Positions 1 through 9,546 are shown, numbered from the stretch's first letter. The stretch: DNA of 64,000 nucleotides from Danxiaibacter sp048498555 (GCA_048498555.1 JBEHXT010000010.1:1-64000), one strand, 5' to 3'. The notes: a model not told the origin generated them from the sequence alone. Translations and numbers: made by a program.

Positions 1-720
1 GTTGTGGGATTGTATACCCAGGTGCCACTGTCGTTGGTAACGATTGTTGTCCCTTCACCGGGGCCACCTGCTGTACCAGGGATTCCAGGGGCGCCGGAGG
101 TGCCAGGCATACCTTGTACGCCTACTGTACCGGGATCACCCTTATCACCTTTTGTACCGTTAATATTCGTCCATGTATTTGTTGTTGGATTGTATACCCA
201 GGTACCACTGTCGTTGGTAACGATTGTTGTCCCTTCGCCTGGGCCGCCTGCTGTACCGGGAATGCCAGGTGTGCCGGAGGTGCCAGCCATACCTTGTACG
301 CCTACTGTGCCAGGATCACCTTTATCACCTTTTGGTCCGTTAATATTCGTCCATGTATTTGTTGTTGGATTGTATACCCAGGTACCACTGTCGTTGGTAA
401 CGATTGTTGTTCCTTCGCCCGGGCCGCCCGGTGTGCCGGGAATGCCAGGTGTGCCGGAAGTACCAGCCATACCTTGTACGCCTACTGTACCGGGATCACC
501 TTTATCACCTTTTGGTCCGTTGATATTGGTCCAGGTATTTGTTGTGGGATTGTATACCCAGGTGCCACTGTCGTTGGTAACGATTGTTGTCCCTTCACCG
601 GGGCCACCTGCTGTACCAGGGATTCCAGGGGTTCCCGAAGTACCTGGCATGCCTTGCACGCCTACTTCTCCTTTAGGCCCTTTCAGATTACCTTTAAGGA
701 TCCAGGTATTGCTAACATCC
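1..720. repeat. 180-bp tandem repeat array inside the collagen-like gene
   Basis: Four consecutive 180-bp units start at 1, 181, 361 and 541, and the array probably continues left of the window. Each unit encodes the same 60-residue collagen-plus-linker module. Units starting at 1 and 541 are identical over their first 90 bp, while the two middle units resemble each other more. That pattern suggests recent duplication or gene conversion. Confidence 0.95.
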
Positions 721-1160
721 TTTTGATAATAGTCACCGGTAACACTGCTCAGATACAAATCACCAGGATTTCCTGTTGAGGTTACTGGCACATCGTTGCC
801 GGTATAAATCATTGTTGAATTTGAGGTAACAGATCCGTTACCTATAAATATCCATTGATTCGCAGGGGAACCAGTTGGCCCACTCCAATAATAGAATCCC
901 AAACCATTTCCCCCAACAATAGTGGCATTGGTGTTAAAAACCAATAACGCTTGTACGGGATTCAAAATAGTAGTTTCATCTGTAACACTTTCCAAAGGGA
1001 TACGAGGGAGTAATACACCTTTGTTTGCTGCATCAACTTGCAGAATAGTTGATGAATAGGGTTTATTAGTTCCAATTCCAACTGAACCAGTTTGGGCAGT
1101 TAATGATGTGGTTACGCCTACTAATAGTAGGGGTAATGCAGTTTTTAGGTACGGAGACAT
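1..1160 (-). CDS. Collagen-like triple-helix repeat surface protein (3' end beyond window)
   Basis: Minus-strand frame open from an ATG at 1160 to the window edge, at least 386 residues, so the C-terminus is missing. The N-terminus is a signal peptide ending near Thr-Ala-Gln. It is followed by a segment with a KGVLLPRIPL motif, which is common at the start of Bacteroidota surface and tail-fibre-like proteins. From about residue 145 the protein consists of 60-residue repeats. Each has roughly 12 Gly-X-Y triplets (GPKGDKGDPGTVGVQGM-like) plus a non-collagen linker containing TIVTNDSGTW and VYNPTTNTWTNIN. The Gly-X-Y register is known to form collagen-type triple helices. A role as a secreted or surface filament is inference. 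The plus-strand frames across the repeats are open only because the repeat lacks stops. A TAGTTTTG promoter element lies about 50 bases upstream of the ATG. Confidence 0.85.
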   Translation of the reverse strand, partial: MSPYLKTALPLLLVGVTTSLTAQTGSVGIGTNKPYSSTILQVDAANKGVLLPRIPLESVTDETTILNPVQALLVFNTNATIVGGNGLGFYYWSGPTGSPANQWIFIGNGSVTSNSTMIYTGNDVPVTSTGNPGDLYLSSVTGDYYQKDVSNTWILKGNLKGPKGEVGVQGMPGTSGTPGIPGTAGGPGEGTTIVTNDSGTWVYNPTTNTWTNINGPKGDKGDPGTVGVQGMAGTSGTPGIPGTPGGPGEGTTIVTNDSGTWVYNPTTNTWTNINGPKGDKGDPGTVGVQGMAGTSGTPGIPGTAGGPGEGTTIVTNDSGTWVYNPTTNTWTNINGTKGDKGDPGTVGVQGMPGTSGAPGIPGTAGGPGEGTTIVTNDSGTWVYNPT

Positions 1161-1209
1161 TGGGTATTTTTAAAATTACGTTATAACCAGTTGAGCAAAA
1201 TCTCGGTTG

Positions 1210-1217
1210 CAAAACTA
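1210..1217 (-). promoter_or_regulatory. Candidate -7 promoter element (TAGTTTTG) for the collagen-like gene
   Basis: The minus strand reads TAGTTTTG, a perfect match to the Bacteroidota -7 consensus TAnnTTTG. A start a few bases downstream would give a leader of about 45 nt before the ATG at 1160. No convincing -33 TTTG lies at the right spacing, so this rests on one box. The rest of the gap 1161-1567 shows no gene. Confidence 0.4.
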
Positions 1218-1567
1218 ATTTACCGTTCCCTGTATACGTCACCAGTTCATTCAAATTAAAGCCCTGAAAAATTAATTGAGTGCTCAAATGATGCATATGC
1301 ACTCAAAAACACATGCCAATCAGCTTATATAAGATTTTTTTATTCTGAAATAGCTAATATTTTACCTGCGCATTTACCTTAACGAAAGAAAATCGCTATA
1401 AAAAAGCTCTTAAAGTTTAAATAATACTCTCAAAAGCTCAAATGATCTTTACGTGAAATTTTCTAAATTGATACTTGATGGGGTTATATTATTCTAAACC
1501 ATAAACCGAAACTTATCACTCAAAATATCATCCAGCAGGCGCCCGCAATGATATTTGCCTTTTAACA

Positions 1568-2461
1568 TTATTGTTCATTTGGCCGTACAAACTTATCTCT
1601 GTATTGCTCAGGGGACAAGCCCACTTTTTCTTTAAAAAGTTTAGAAAAGTTCAATGGATAATCAAAACTTAATTCATAAGCTACCTCCTTCACAGTCTTA
1701 TCCAAATCATTCAATAAAAATTTAGCCCTTTCTATTTTCAATTGCATGCAATATTGCTGCGGCGCGATGCCAGTATATAGCTTAAACATCTTTCTAAACC
1801 ATGCATAACTTACCTGCAATTCCGCAGCAATTTCTTCCATTTTAACCTGCTCGTGAATCCTGGCTCTTAAAACGACCATCGCTTTATTGATAACGCCCTG
1901 CACCAAATCTTCATGTTGTATTTTCTTCTGCCGGCTGATAGAAAATACTTTTCCCAAAATATGCATAACCGCACCAGATATCAATGGCTGATAGCCAGGT
2001 TTCTCTTTCTTCGCCTGCTCCATTATTTCATTCAGCAAAGCAATGATCTCTTCCTTAAATCCAATGGATAATAATGCTTCTGCCGGCGTAAAGAAATTTT
2101 CCTTGAAAAGATTATCAGCCATTTTACCTTTAAATCCAACCCAATATTCATCCCAACCTGTTTCCTTGCATGGTTTATAACGATGCCACTCCCCGGGAAA
2201 CAACATTATAACGGAACCTTCTTTCACTTTGCACTCACCCATTGTCGATGATTCAAAAACTCCTTCGCCGCCTATGATATATACGAGTTGAAACTCACTC
2301 AGGATCCGCCCTTTCTCCCAATTAAAATTGTGATGTGAAGGATGTTCTTTGTAAGGATAATGTTGATTAGGCTTGATGCTGGTGCATCCGGCATTTAGAA
2401 CGGAGAGCCCCCACTTTTCATCCTCTTCACTTAAAGGAAGATACCTGTAATAATTACGCAT
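1568..2461 (-). CDS. AraC-family transcriptional regulator
   Basis: About 297 residues from the ATG at 2461. The frame is open 14 codons further upstream, but MRNYYRYLPLSEEDEKWG is the natural start for this subfamily. The N-terminal ~150 residues form an AraC-binding (cupin-like) sensor domain. The C-terminal ~100 residues carry two helix-turn-helix units, ending in the typical LNFSKLFKEKVGLSPEQYR signature. The N-terminus with EDEKWGLSVLNAGCTSI resembles regulators found beside rhamnose/fucose genes. It diverges from the isomerase-family gene at 2760, across 298 bp, and is therefore the likely regulator of that gene and the downstream GH106-type enzyme. The effector is not identifiable from sequence. 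Confidence 0.9.
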   Translation of the reverse strand: MRNYYRYLPLSEEDEKWGLSVLNAGCTSIKPNQHYPYKEHPSHHNFNWEKGRILSEFQLVYIIGGEGVFESSTMGECKVKEGSVIMLFPGEWHRYKPCKETGWDEYWVGFKGKMADNLFKENFFTPAEALLSIGFKEEIIALLNEIMEQAKKEKPGYQPLISGAVMHILGKVFSISRQKKIQHEDLVQGVINKAMVVLRARIHEQVKMEEIAAELQVSYAWFRKMFKLYTGIAPQQYCMQLKIERAKFLLNDLDKTVKEVAYELSFDYPLNFSKLFKEKVGLSPEQYRDKFVRPNEQ

Positions 2462-2581
2462 AGTCAATAATTTAGCAGCTACAACACTTAAACGTATAAA
2501 CAATTAATTACCTGTTTGAAATATATCAAAAAATATAGTTCAATTATCAAAAAGAATATTTTTTAGCGCAGCCGCTTAAAA

Positions 2582-2589
2582 TAGTTTTG
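2582..2589 (+). promoter_or_regulatory. Candidate -7 promoter element (TAGTTTTG) upstream of the isomerase-family gene
   Basis: TAGTTTTG matches TAnnTTTG exactly and lies between the divergent AraC and isomerase genes, about 170 bp before the ATG at 2760. A -33 box is not clear; the upstream stretch is T-rich. The long leader would leave space for AraC-type binding downstream or upstream. Confidence 0.35.
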
Positions 2590-2759
2590 CGATGTTTAGT
2601 AATTTGTGACTAACCTCCATTGCCATGAAAAAAAATCAGCTTTTCTGTCCTCATTTTATTAAAGACTTGTACATGCATTGAGGCTTCATTTATAACATCA
2701 TAGTGAACAATGAATAACAAACACTGAACAAGATAAGATTTACCCCTAAATAGTAACAA

Positions 2760-4181
2760 ATGGCAGCATTAAAAATTGGGCTTTTTGGTATAGGCCTGGA
2801 TACATATTGGCCCCAATTTGCAGGCTTGCAGAACAGGCTGCAAAGCTATCTTGATATAGTAGAAAAAAAGATTAGTGAAATTCATCCTGAAGTGATCAAT
2901 GCCGGGCTTATTGATTCTGCTGACAAGGCTTTTGAAGCAGGCAAAAAATTCAGGCAGGAAGATGTTGGTTTGATTTTTTTATACGTTACAACCTATGCAC
3001 TTTCATCCACTGTTTTACCTGTTGTACAAAAAGCGAATGTGCCTGTTATAATATTAAATCTTTCTCCTGAACCAGCGATTGATTATGCTGCTTTTAACGC
3101 ACTTACAGACAGGACACAAATGACGGGTGAATGGCTGGCTTATTGCTCTGCCTGCCCCGTGCCTGAAATAGCGAATGTATTTAATCGTACAGGAATAAAA
3201 TTTCACCAGGTTACCGGAATGCTTCATAATGATGCTGAATGCTGGAATGAAATAGAAGAATGGGTAAGTGCAGCCAAAGTAGCCAATACAATGTTTTATA
3301 ACCGCATGGGCTGCATGGGGCACTACTACAGCGGCATGCTTGATATTTATACGGACCTGACAAAGCAATACGCGTACTTCGGCGGCCATATTGAGTTGCT
3401 GGAAGTAGAAGAACTTGCTACGCTTCGTAAAGAAGTAACGCAAGCTGAGACAAAAGAAAAACTGGCACTCTTTTACCAGGCATTTGACATTCAGGATGAT
3501 TGCTCGCCCGAAGAGCTTGAAAAAGCGGCGGTAACATCTGCTGCCCTGGATAAACTTATTGCCATTCACAAACTTGGTTCAATGGCGTATTACTACAAAG
3601 GCACGGGTAATGAAGACAATGAAGAAGCCATCAGTTCCATCATACTCGGAAATTCACTTTTAACAGCAAGAGGAATTCCTGTTGCAGGAGAGTATGAAAT
3701 AAAGAATGCACAAGCCATGAAGATCATGGATAGTTTTGGCGCCGGCGGTTCTTTTACTGAATATTATGCGATGGATTTTAATGAAGATGTTGTTCTTATG
3801 GGCCATGATGGTCCCGGGCATATCGCCATTGCCGAGGGCAAAACCAAAGTGCGCCCTTTGAGAGTCTATCATGGCAAAGTGGGCAAGGGTGTTTCTGTTG
3901 AGATGATGGTAAAGAACGGGCCTGTTACTCTACTGAGTGTTGCAGAAAAAAATGACGAACTAATACTACTTGTTGCAGAAGCAGAATCTGTAGCAGGGCC
4001 AATATTACAGATAGGCAATACCAATAGCAGGTATAAATTTTCTATCGGAGCCAGGCGTTTTGTAAATGAATGGAACGCGCATGGGCCGGCCCATCACTGC
4101 GCTGTGGGTGTCGGGCATATCAGTTCAAAAATAGAGAAGCTTGGCAAGCTGTTGAACATGGAAGTAGTAAAGGTTTGTTAA
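2760..4181 (+). CDS. L-fucose/L-arabinose isomerase-family protein
   Basis: 473 residues, starting at the ATG at 2760. The N-terminal Rossmann-like region (KIGLFGIGLDTYWPQF, VGLIFLYVTTYALSSTVLPVVQ) and the C-terminal half with FGAGGSFTEYYAMDF and VVLMGHDGPGHIAI are typical of the AraA/FucI-like superfamily, which interconverts aldoses and ketoses using a bound metal ion. The acidic and histidine residues around MGHDGPGH and the final GPAHHCAVG stretch are the likely metal-site region. The exact substrate (L-arabinose, L-fucose, L-rhamnose or a derivative) cannot be assigned. The divergent AraC gene and the downstream GH106-type enzyme make a deoxy-sugar pathway the best guess. It is probably cotranscribed with the enzyme at 4348 (gap 166 bp). 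Confidence 0.85.
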   Translation: MAALKIGLFGIGLDTYWPQFAGLQNRLQSYLDIVEKKISEIHPEVINAGLIDSADKAFEAGKKFRQEDVGLIFLYVTTYALSSTVLPVVQKANVPVIILNLSPEPAIDYAAFNALTDRTQMTGEWLAYCSACPVPEIANVFNRTGIKFHQVTGMLHNDAECWNEIEEWVSAAKVANTMFYNRMGCMGHYYSGMLDIYTDLTKQYAYFGGHIELLEVEELATLRKEVTQAETKEKLALFYQAFDIQDDCSPEELEKAAVTSAALDKLIAIHKLGSMAYYYKGTGNEDNEEAISSIILGNSLLTARGIPVAGEYEIKNAQAMKIMDSFGAGGSFTEYYAMDFNEDVVLMGHDGPGHIAIAEGKTKVRPLRVYHGKVGKGVSVEMMVKNGPVTLLSVAEKNDELILLVAEAESVAGPILQIGNTNSRYKFSIGARRFVNEWNAHGPAHHCAVGVGHISSKIEKLGKLLNMEVVKVC

Positions 4182-4347
4182 CAGATAAATCAGTGTCGTT
4201 TCTTTTTAAACAATCGCGATTTTGCAAGGTGAGATCTTTACAGTACCTGATTTTATTCTCGCCCCGTTTTCTTGGGCTTCTTAAAAACGGCATTAGAAAA
4301 TAATACTTTATCAAGCATATTTCTTTAATCATTTGCGTGTATTTACA

Positions 4348-7300
4348 ATGACGAATATCATCCACTTAACAACCAACACTTATCATTCAATTTTAAGAAG
4401 CACAACTGTTTTGTGCTTCTTTTTTCTGCTTCAGTTGAATACTTTTTCACAAGCTTCGCTGGATGTTCTAAAAAAAGGGTTTCAGTCTCCGCCGGATTCA
4501 TCTCGTCCCGGGGTGTACTGGTATTTCATGGATGGCAACATGTCTGAGAAAGCGATAACAGAAGATCTGGAATCCATGAAAAAAGCAGGCATTGGCAACC
4601 TTATTTTTTTAGAAGTGAATGTTGGCATACCACGTGGCCCGGTGGATTTTTTAAGCACCCAATGGCAGGATTTATTTGCACATGCCGTGCATGAGGCTGA
4701 AAGGTTGGGCATCGAAATAACATTGGGGATAGGCCCGGGGTGGACAGGAAGTGGCGGCCCCTGGGTAAAGCCGGAACAATCTATGCAACATCTTGTTGCA
4801 AGCGAACTGAAAATTAAAGGCCCCGGAAATCAACATCTGCAACTCGAATTGCCCAAACCTAAAAAGCCCTATTTCGGAGAAGGTGGCCTAACCCCATCCC
4901 TTAAAGAAGAATGGAACGCTTTTTATAAAGACGTTGCTGTACTCGCCTATCCAACGCCGGAGGGCAATAACCGCATTACTGATGTTGATGAAAAGGCTTT
5001 GTATTACCGCGCGCCATATAGCTCAGTAAAAAATGTAAAACAGTACCTTCCATCTTTGGCAGCTTATCCTTCAATTCCTGCTAATGAGTGTATCAGGCAA
5101 AAAAATATTATTGACTTAACAGATAAGCTTCGCGCTGATGGTACACTTGATTGGACTGTACCAGAAGGCAACTGGACCATTCTCCGTTTTGTAAGCAGGA
5201 ACAATGGAGCGGTTACGCGGCCCGCACCACAACCAGGACTTGGTTTTGAGGCCGATAAATTTGATACAACAGCACTCAACAATCACCTGAATGATTATAT
5301 AGGCAAGTTGCTTATGAAAACAGGGCTTCCATCCGCCACAAAAAGCGGCGGGCTAAAGAGATTGCATATGGACAGTTGGGAAATGGGCGCGCAAAACTGG
5401 ACAGCTTCATTCAGAAATGAATTTATCAAAAGAAGAGGTTATGATCCCTTACCCTTTTACCCGGTATATGCAGGCAACATTGTAGAAAGCTCTGAAATCA
5501 GTGAGCGGTTTTTATGGGATTTGCGCCAAACATCACAAGAACTTATCCTTGAATACCATGCGCAACAAGTGAAAAAATATGGCAGGCGCAAAGGCCTTGG
5601 CTTATCTATAGAACCTTATGATATGAACCCTACCGCAGACCTCGAACTTGGAGCTGTAGCTGATGTACCGATGAGTGAATTCTGGAGCGCGGGCTATGGG
5701 TTTAATTCATCTTTCAGCTGTATAGAAGCTACATCAATTGGCCATGTAAACGGAGCTTCTCTTATTCCTGCAGAAGCCTTTACTGCGCAGGATAATGAAG
5801 GCTGGAAACAACATCCAGCTTCTATGAAAAACCAGGGAGATTGGGCCTTTGCCACAGGCATTAATCGCTTTGTTTACCACACATTCCAGCACCAGTTTTT
5901 AGACAGCAGCTTAAGGCCCGGGGCAACCATGGGGCCCTATGGCGTACATTGGGACCGCAACCAGACATGGTGGCCCCTGGTACAAGGCTACCATAGTTAT
6001 GTTTCCAGGTGCCAGTATATTTTACAGCAAGGCAGAACAGTTGCTGATATTTTATACCTGACTCCAGAGGGATCGCCTCATGTATTTCGGGCGCCTTCTT
6101 CTGCCATGGATGGAAGCAATGTAATGCCGGACCGAAAGGGATTTAATTTTGATGGATGCTCGCCAGGGCAACTGTATAACGCAACTGTACAAAATAACAA
6201 GATTGTATTTCCGGGTGGTACTACATATAGTGTATTAGTGCTCCCTGCAGTAGAAACGATAACGCCAAAACTATTGAAAAAAATAGCTTCATTGACGAAT
6301 GATGGAGCTATTGTAGTGGGCACTTTACCTCCATTGAAATCGCCCGGATTATCTGGCTATCCGTCATGCGATGATGAAGTAAAAAAACTGGCTGATGCAT
6401 TATGGGGAAGCTCATCTTTCCCTCAGCAACAAATCACCCATGTTTATGGCAAAGGAAAATTATTATGGGGAGGGCCACTGGCTGCTGCGCAAAATGAACT
6501 GTATCCCGCATATCAACCCCTTGCGGATTTATTACATAATATGCATATAGCCGAAGATTTTGAAAGTGATGGCACATTGAGATACACACACAGAACAACC
6601 CGGGATGCAGATATTTATTTTGTTGCAAACCGTACAGAAAAAAAAGTCAGCACAAACGCAACTTTCAGGATAGCAAAAGCATCGCCGCAACTCTGGAATC
6701 CGATAACAGGAAAAACACAACCACTTTTTGAATACAGCGTAAACGGCGATCGCACAGTTGTCCCTCTGCAAATGGAACCTTACCAGAGTTACTTTATAGT
6801 GTTTCCAAAACAAGCAGGCACGTTAACACATACCAACAAAAAGAATTTTCCTGCGCAAGAAAAAATTAAAGCGCTTGATGGCTCGTGGAAAGTATCCTTT
6901 GATACATCGTGGGGCGGCCCGGCGTCCATAACATTTGACAGTTTGCAAAACTGGACCACAATGGAGAATAGCGGCATTAAATACTATTCCGGCAAAGCTG
7001 TTTACAACAAGCAGTTTGATCTCGCCGATGCAAAAACATTCACTAAAAACGCGCGTCTTTTACTAGATCTTGGAGAAGTGAAGAACATGGCTTCTATAAA
7101 ATTGAATGGCCGCGACCTGGGAATTTTATGGACTTCCCCCTGGAGCATAGATATTACTGATGCAATACAGGCAAAAGACAACAAGCTTGAAATAACAGTG
7201 ATTAATTTATGGCCCAACCGGCTAATAGGTGATGAACAATTACCCGATGATGGCATTAAAAATGGCCAATGGCCGGAATGGTTAACAAAACACGAACAAA

Positions 7301-7410
7301 GGCCAAGCAAACGCTACACATTTACAACAGCTAAACACTATAAAAAAGATTCGCCTTTATTATCATCTGGACTACTAGGGCCTGTAAGTATTAACAAGCA
7401 AGGGTTGTAG
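4348..7410 (+). CDS. GH106-type glycoside hydrolase (alpha-L-rhamnosidase-like), exported
   Basis: 1020 residues from the ATG at 4348; the frame also has a TTG at 4333. An N-terminal signal peptide (hydrophobic stretch ending before FSQASLD) predicts export. The region after it (RPGVYWYFMDGNMSEKAITEDL, then IGPGWTGSGGPWV) is the hallmark start of the GH106 / 'glycosyl hydrolase' family, a TIM-barrel enzyme with accessory beta-sandwiches. The C-terminal ~150 residues (LDLGEVKNMASIKLNGRDLG, ILWTSPWSIDIT) form the GH2-like jelly-roll seen in these enzymes. Known GH106 members release L-rhamnose from plant polysaccharides such as pectic rhamnogalacturonans. That activity is family-level inference; related unassigned enzymes share the fold. 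It is followed by a strong terminator. Confidence 0.85.
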   Translation: MTNIIHLTTNTYHSILRSTTVLCFFFLLQLNTFSQASLDVLKKGFQSPPDSSRPGVYWYFMDGNMSEKAITEDLESMKKAGIGNLIFLEVNVGIPRGPVDFLSTQWQDLFAHAVHEAERLGIEITLGIGPGWTGSGGPWVKPEQSMQHLVASELKIKGPGNQHLQLELPKPKKPYFGEGGLTPSLKEEWNAFYKDVAVLAYPTPEGNNRITDVDEKALYYRAPYSSVKNVKQYLPSLAAYPSIPANECIRQKNIIDLTDKLRADGTLDWTVPEGNWTILRFVSRNNGAVTRPAPQPGLGFEADKFDTTALNNHLNDYIGKLLMKTGLPSATKSGGLKRLHMDSWEMGAQNWTASFRNEFIKRRGYDPLPFYPVYAGNIVESSEISERFLWDLRQTSQELILEYHAQQVKKYGRRKGLGLSIEPYDMNPTADLELGAVADVPMSEFWSAGYGFNSSFSCIEATSIGHVNGASLIPAEAFTAQDNEGWKQHPASMKNQGDWAFATGINRFVYHTFQHQFLDSSLRPGATMGPYGVHWDRNQTWWPLVQGYHSYVSRCQYILQQGRTVADILYLTPEGSPHVFRAPSSAMDGSNVMPDRKGFNFDGCSPGQLYNATVQNNKIVFPGGTTYSVLVLPAVETITPKLLKKIASLTNDGAIVVGTLPPLKSPGLSGYPSCDDEVKKLADALWGSSSFPQQQITHVYGKGKLLWGGPLAAAQNELYPAYQPLADLLHNMHIAEDFESDGTLRYTHRTTRDADIYFVANRTEKKVSTNATFRIAKASPQLWNPITGKTQPLFEYSVNGDRTVVPLQMEPYQSYFIVFPKQAGTLTHTNKKNFPAQEKIKALDGSWKVSFDTSWGGPASITFDSLQNWTTMENSGIKYYSGKAVYNKQFDLADAKTFTKNARLLLDLGEVKNMASIKLNGRDLGILWTSPWSIDITDAIQAKDNKLEITVINLWPNRLIGDEQLPDDGIKNGQWPEWLTKHEQRPSKRYTFTTAKHYKKDSPLLSSGLLGPVSINKQGL

Positions 7411-7421
7411 TAATTAATCAA

Positions 7422-7447
7422 GGCTCCTTTTACCGGAGCCTTTTTTT
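7422..7447 (+). terminator. Rho-independent terminator after the GH106-type gene
   Basis: GGCTCC, a 7-nt loop, then GGAGCC followed by seven T. It starts 12 bases after the stop codon and ends the isomerase/glycosidase unit. Confidence 0.9.
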
Positions 7448-8034
7448 ACGGCTGTTTCAGCATGTTTGTCAAAAGACTTAGGAAATTCCATTAATAAGTG
7501 GATTGTGATAAAATATTGCAAAGCGGGATATCTCTGGCTCGTATACTATACCCAACCCTGCAACTTGAAACGCTGCGATTGAATGTCGTTTGCGCTTTTT
7601 GAACCGTTGCTTTTTTACTTCGCGTCCAAAAGGCTGCATGTTGGCCTGACGATGAACCGCATCCTAATAACCGTCATTTCGTTATAGATTCAAAATGATG
7701 GTTTCAACCTTTGTCAATTTTCTACAAGTAAACTTTGCTTTACGATTGCTAAACGACTAAACCTGTAAGGCTTTCAATGGTGCGAAATATTGTCCATTTC
7801 ACTATTTGGCGTAATCCCAATAAATGAGTTTCTTTTATCAGAAGGATGTTGAAAAGAAATAAGATGGGTTCAAAAAAAACCGGCTTATACCGGCTATTTA
7901 TCAGCTCTACAAGCTTGAATGGCGCTTTGAATTTCCGCCATCATGCCTTCCACGGAAGAAGTTGATCCTCTCCCATTGCTGATTGAATAGCCGGCACAAG
8001 CCGGATTGATTTAACTATGATAAAGGGCCGAATT
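7448..8034. other. Gene-free intergenic region with an imperfect inverted repeat
   Basis: No credible gene. Two 21-bp arms (7877-7897 and 7987-8007) form an inverted repeat with three mismatches, each arm containing two ccgg cores. Between and through them the minus strand reads a short stop-bounded frame (PACAGYSISNGRGSTSSVEG and onwards to ACRADK-stop) without a start codon. This may be a gene remnant. Confidence 0.5.
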
Positions 8035-9546
8035 TTATTTTAGTTGCAGAATTGAAACGGAAAAAGGTTTAAGGTTGACTGCATCTGTAACTGAAGCTTT
8101 TACCGGAGCATTGTCACCGGTTGTAATATCTACAGAAGTAATATCTGCATCTTTAACATCTTCCGGCAATGAAAACTTTGCTGCCTGGTTACGCGTATTA
8201 ATCAACAACACTTTCCGGCCTTGCTTTGTAATCATCGCCTGTGCTATCACTGCTCCGGGCCTGCCATTTTTAAAATCGGTTTGCACCAGTTTATCTCCGG
8301 CACCTAAATTATCGTGTATCAATCTTAACACCCAATACCTCGCATTAGGATTTCCTGTCTCCCAATTCATCATACTTACATCAGGGAATTGTGTAGGATA
8401 ACCCACCAGTTGAGATTCACCTGCAACATCTACCCCCTGTCTTGTCAATTCAAGAAAAATATAGGCGTACGTAGCACCGGAAACATTCCAATATTGTGGA
8501 TCGATAGGTTTAATAATTTGTGGTGAACGCAATATGCTTCCAATCTCATTAATGGTAGTAAATACATTTGGCGCGAGCCGCTTTCTTATATTTTCAATAT
8601 ATCTTACTTTATCAAGAAACCCATCGGCCTTTTCAAAAAAAGTATATTGATAACCCGCGACTTCCTGATCTGGCCATGAAGGAGTAGAATAATGATGATA
8701 AGAAATACCTTCAGGCACAACACCCTTTGTATGATTTTTGGAATTGAGGAAATACTCAAAATACTGAGGGTTTGTACAGAACGCAAGTGACAAACCGATG
8801 AACTTTGTTTGAGGCGATATCTTTTTTAATCCTGATACTATAGCGTCATACAATTTTGTATAATGTTCAGGTGAAATATTGTGTTCCAGGTCCGGTTCAT
8901 TCAGCACCTCCCAATAAGGGATTTTATAGAAGTGCCCGGACTTATGAAACTTACCCAATTCATCAGTGAAGCCGCCCTTGGTATACCAGCTAAACAGCCT
9001 TGCATAATAACCTGCAATTTCTTTACCTGTGGTATCTTTCAGCTCAGTTCCCTGGTTATAATCCCAAAAAGGTTGATAAGGATTGTCAGGATAAGAAACC
9101 GGCTTATCTGTCTTCCACATCCATACCGGGGTTGTACTGAAATTAATCACAACAGAATGCCCTTCTGTTGCTTTCATTAAAGCCTCCATTGTACTGTCGA
9201 GGTAAGTAAAGTCCCAAAAGGTTTCGGAGGCTGTTGGAGGTTTAAGCTCAGCAACAGCCATTTTTGGATAAGGGAACCACGGCACATAACGAACATAATC
9301 AGCTCCCAGATCCTTCAGCGCAGCAAAAGTCTTTTCGTGAATGGGCGAACTGTTTCGCACCATCGGATTTTCCACCAGCTGAAGTGTAGGGGTTGTTTTT
9401 GAAACACTCGTTACATTCTTCCAGTTAACATTAAGCACCGGTTGTTTGTCCTGCGCCTGGCTTTGCCATGCGATTAACTGCAGTGACAAAAAAATTGCAC
9501 CGGTATTTAATATTTTCCTTTTGCCTGAGGTAAGTATTCTTATCAT
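8035..9546 (-). CDS. GH39-like glycoside hydrolase (clan A TIM barrel), exported
   Basis: 503 residues with an N-terminal signal peptide ending near SQAQ. The catalytic barrel contains WEVLNEPD, with a candidate acid/base Glu217 in the Asn-Glu-Pro triad, and TINEIGS, with a candidate nucleophile Glu334. The spacing is as expected for clan GH-A enzymes. The overall layout, including YHHYSTPSW and a C-terminal beta domain after residue ~410, is closest to GH39-type xylosidase-like proteins. Substrate not assignable. It is the last gene of a SusC-SusD-enzyme operon, starting 16 bases after the SusD stop, so it likely acts on the glycan bound by that pair. Confidence 0.8.
   Translation of the reverse strand: MIRILTSGKRKILNTGAIFLSLQLIAWQSQAQDKQPVLNVNWKNVTSVSKTTPTLQLVENPMVRNSSPIHEKTFAALKDLGADYVRYVPWFPYPKMAVAELKPPTASETFWDFTYLDSTMEALMKATEGHSVVINFSTTPVWMWKTDKPVSYPDNPYQPFWDYNQGTELKDTTGKEIAGYYARLFSWYTKGGFTDELGKFHKSGHFYKIPYWEVLNEPDLEHNISPEHYTKLYDAIVSGLKKISPQTKFIGLSLAFCTNPQYFEYFLNSKNHTKGVVPEGISYHHYSTPSWPDQEVAGYQYTFFEKADGFLDKVRYIENIRKRLAPNVFTTINEIGSILRSPQIIKPIDPQYWNVSGATYAYIFLELTRQGVDVAGESQLVGYPTQFPDVSMMNWETGNPNARYWVLRLIHDNLGAGDKLVQTDFKNGRPGAVIAQAMITKQGRKVLLINTRNQAAKFSLPEDVKDADITSVDITTGDNAPVKASVTDAVNLKPFSVSILQLK

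Noticed and set aside
1..720. 180-bp periodic repeat considered as CRISPR or satellite DNA
   Set aside because: The period is a multiple of three, the repeats keep a protein register, and there are no short repeats with unique spacers.
4..779. Long open frames on the plus strand (240 and 221 codons)
   Set aside because: They are mirror frames of the collagen-like repeats on the minus strand, which has the signal peptide, a recognisable N-terminal segment and the Gly-X-Y register.
2760..4181. Naming the isomerase gene araA, fucI or rhaA
   Set aside because: It shares the superfamily fold but I cannot place it in one of the characterised subfamilies from the sequence alone.
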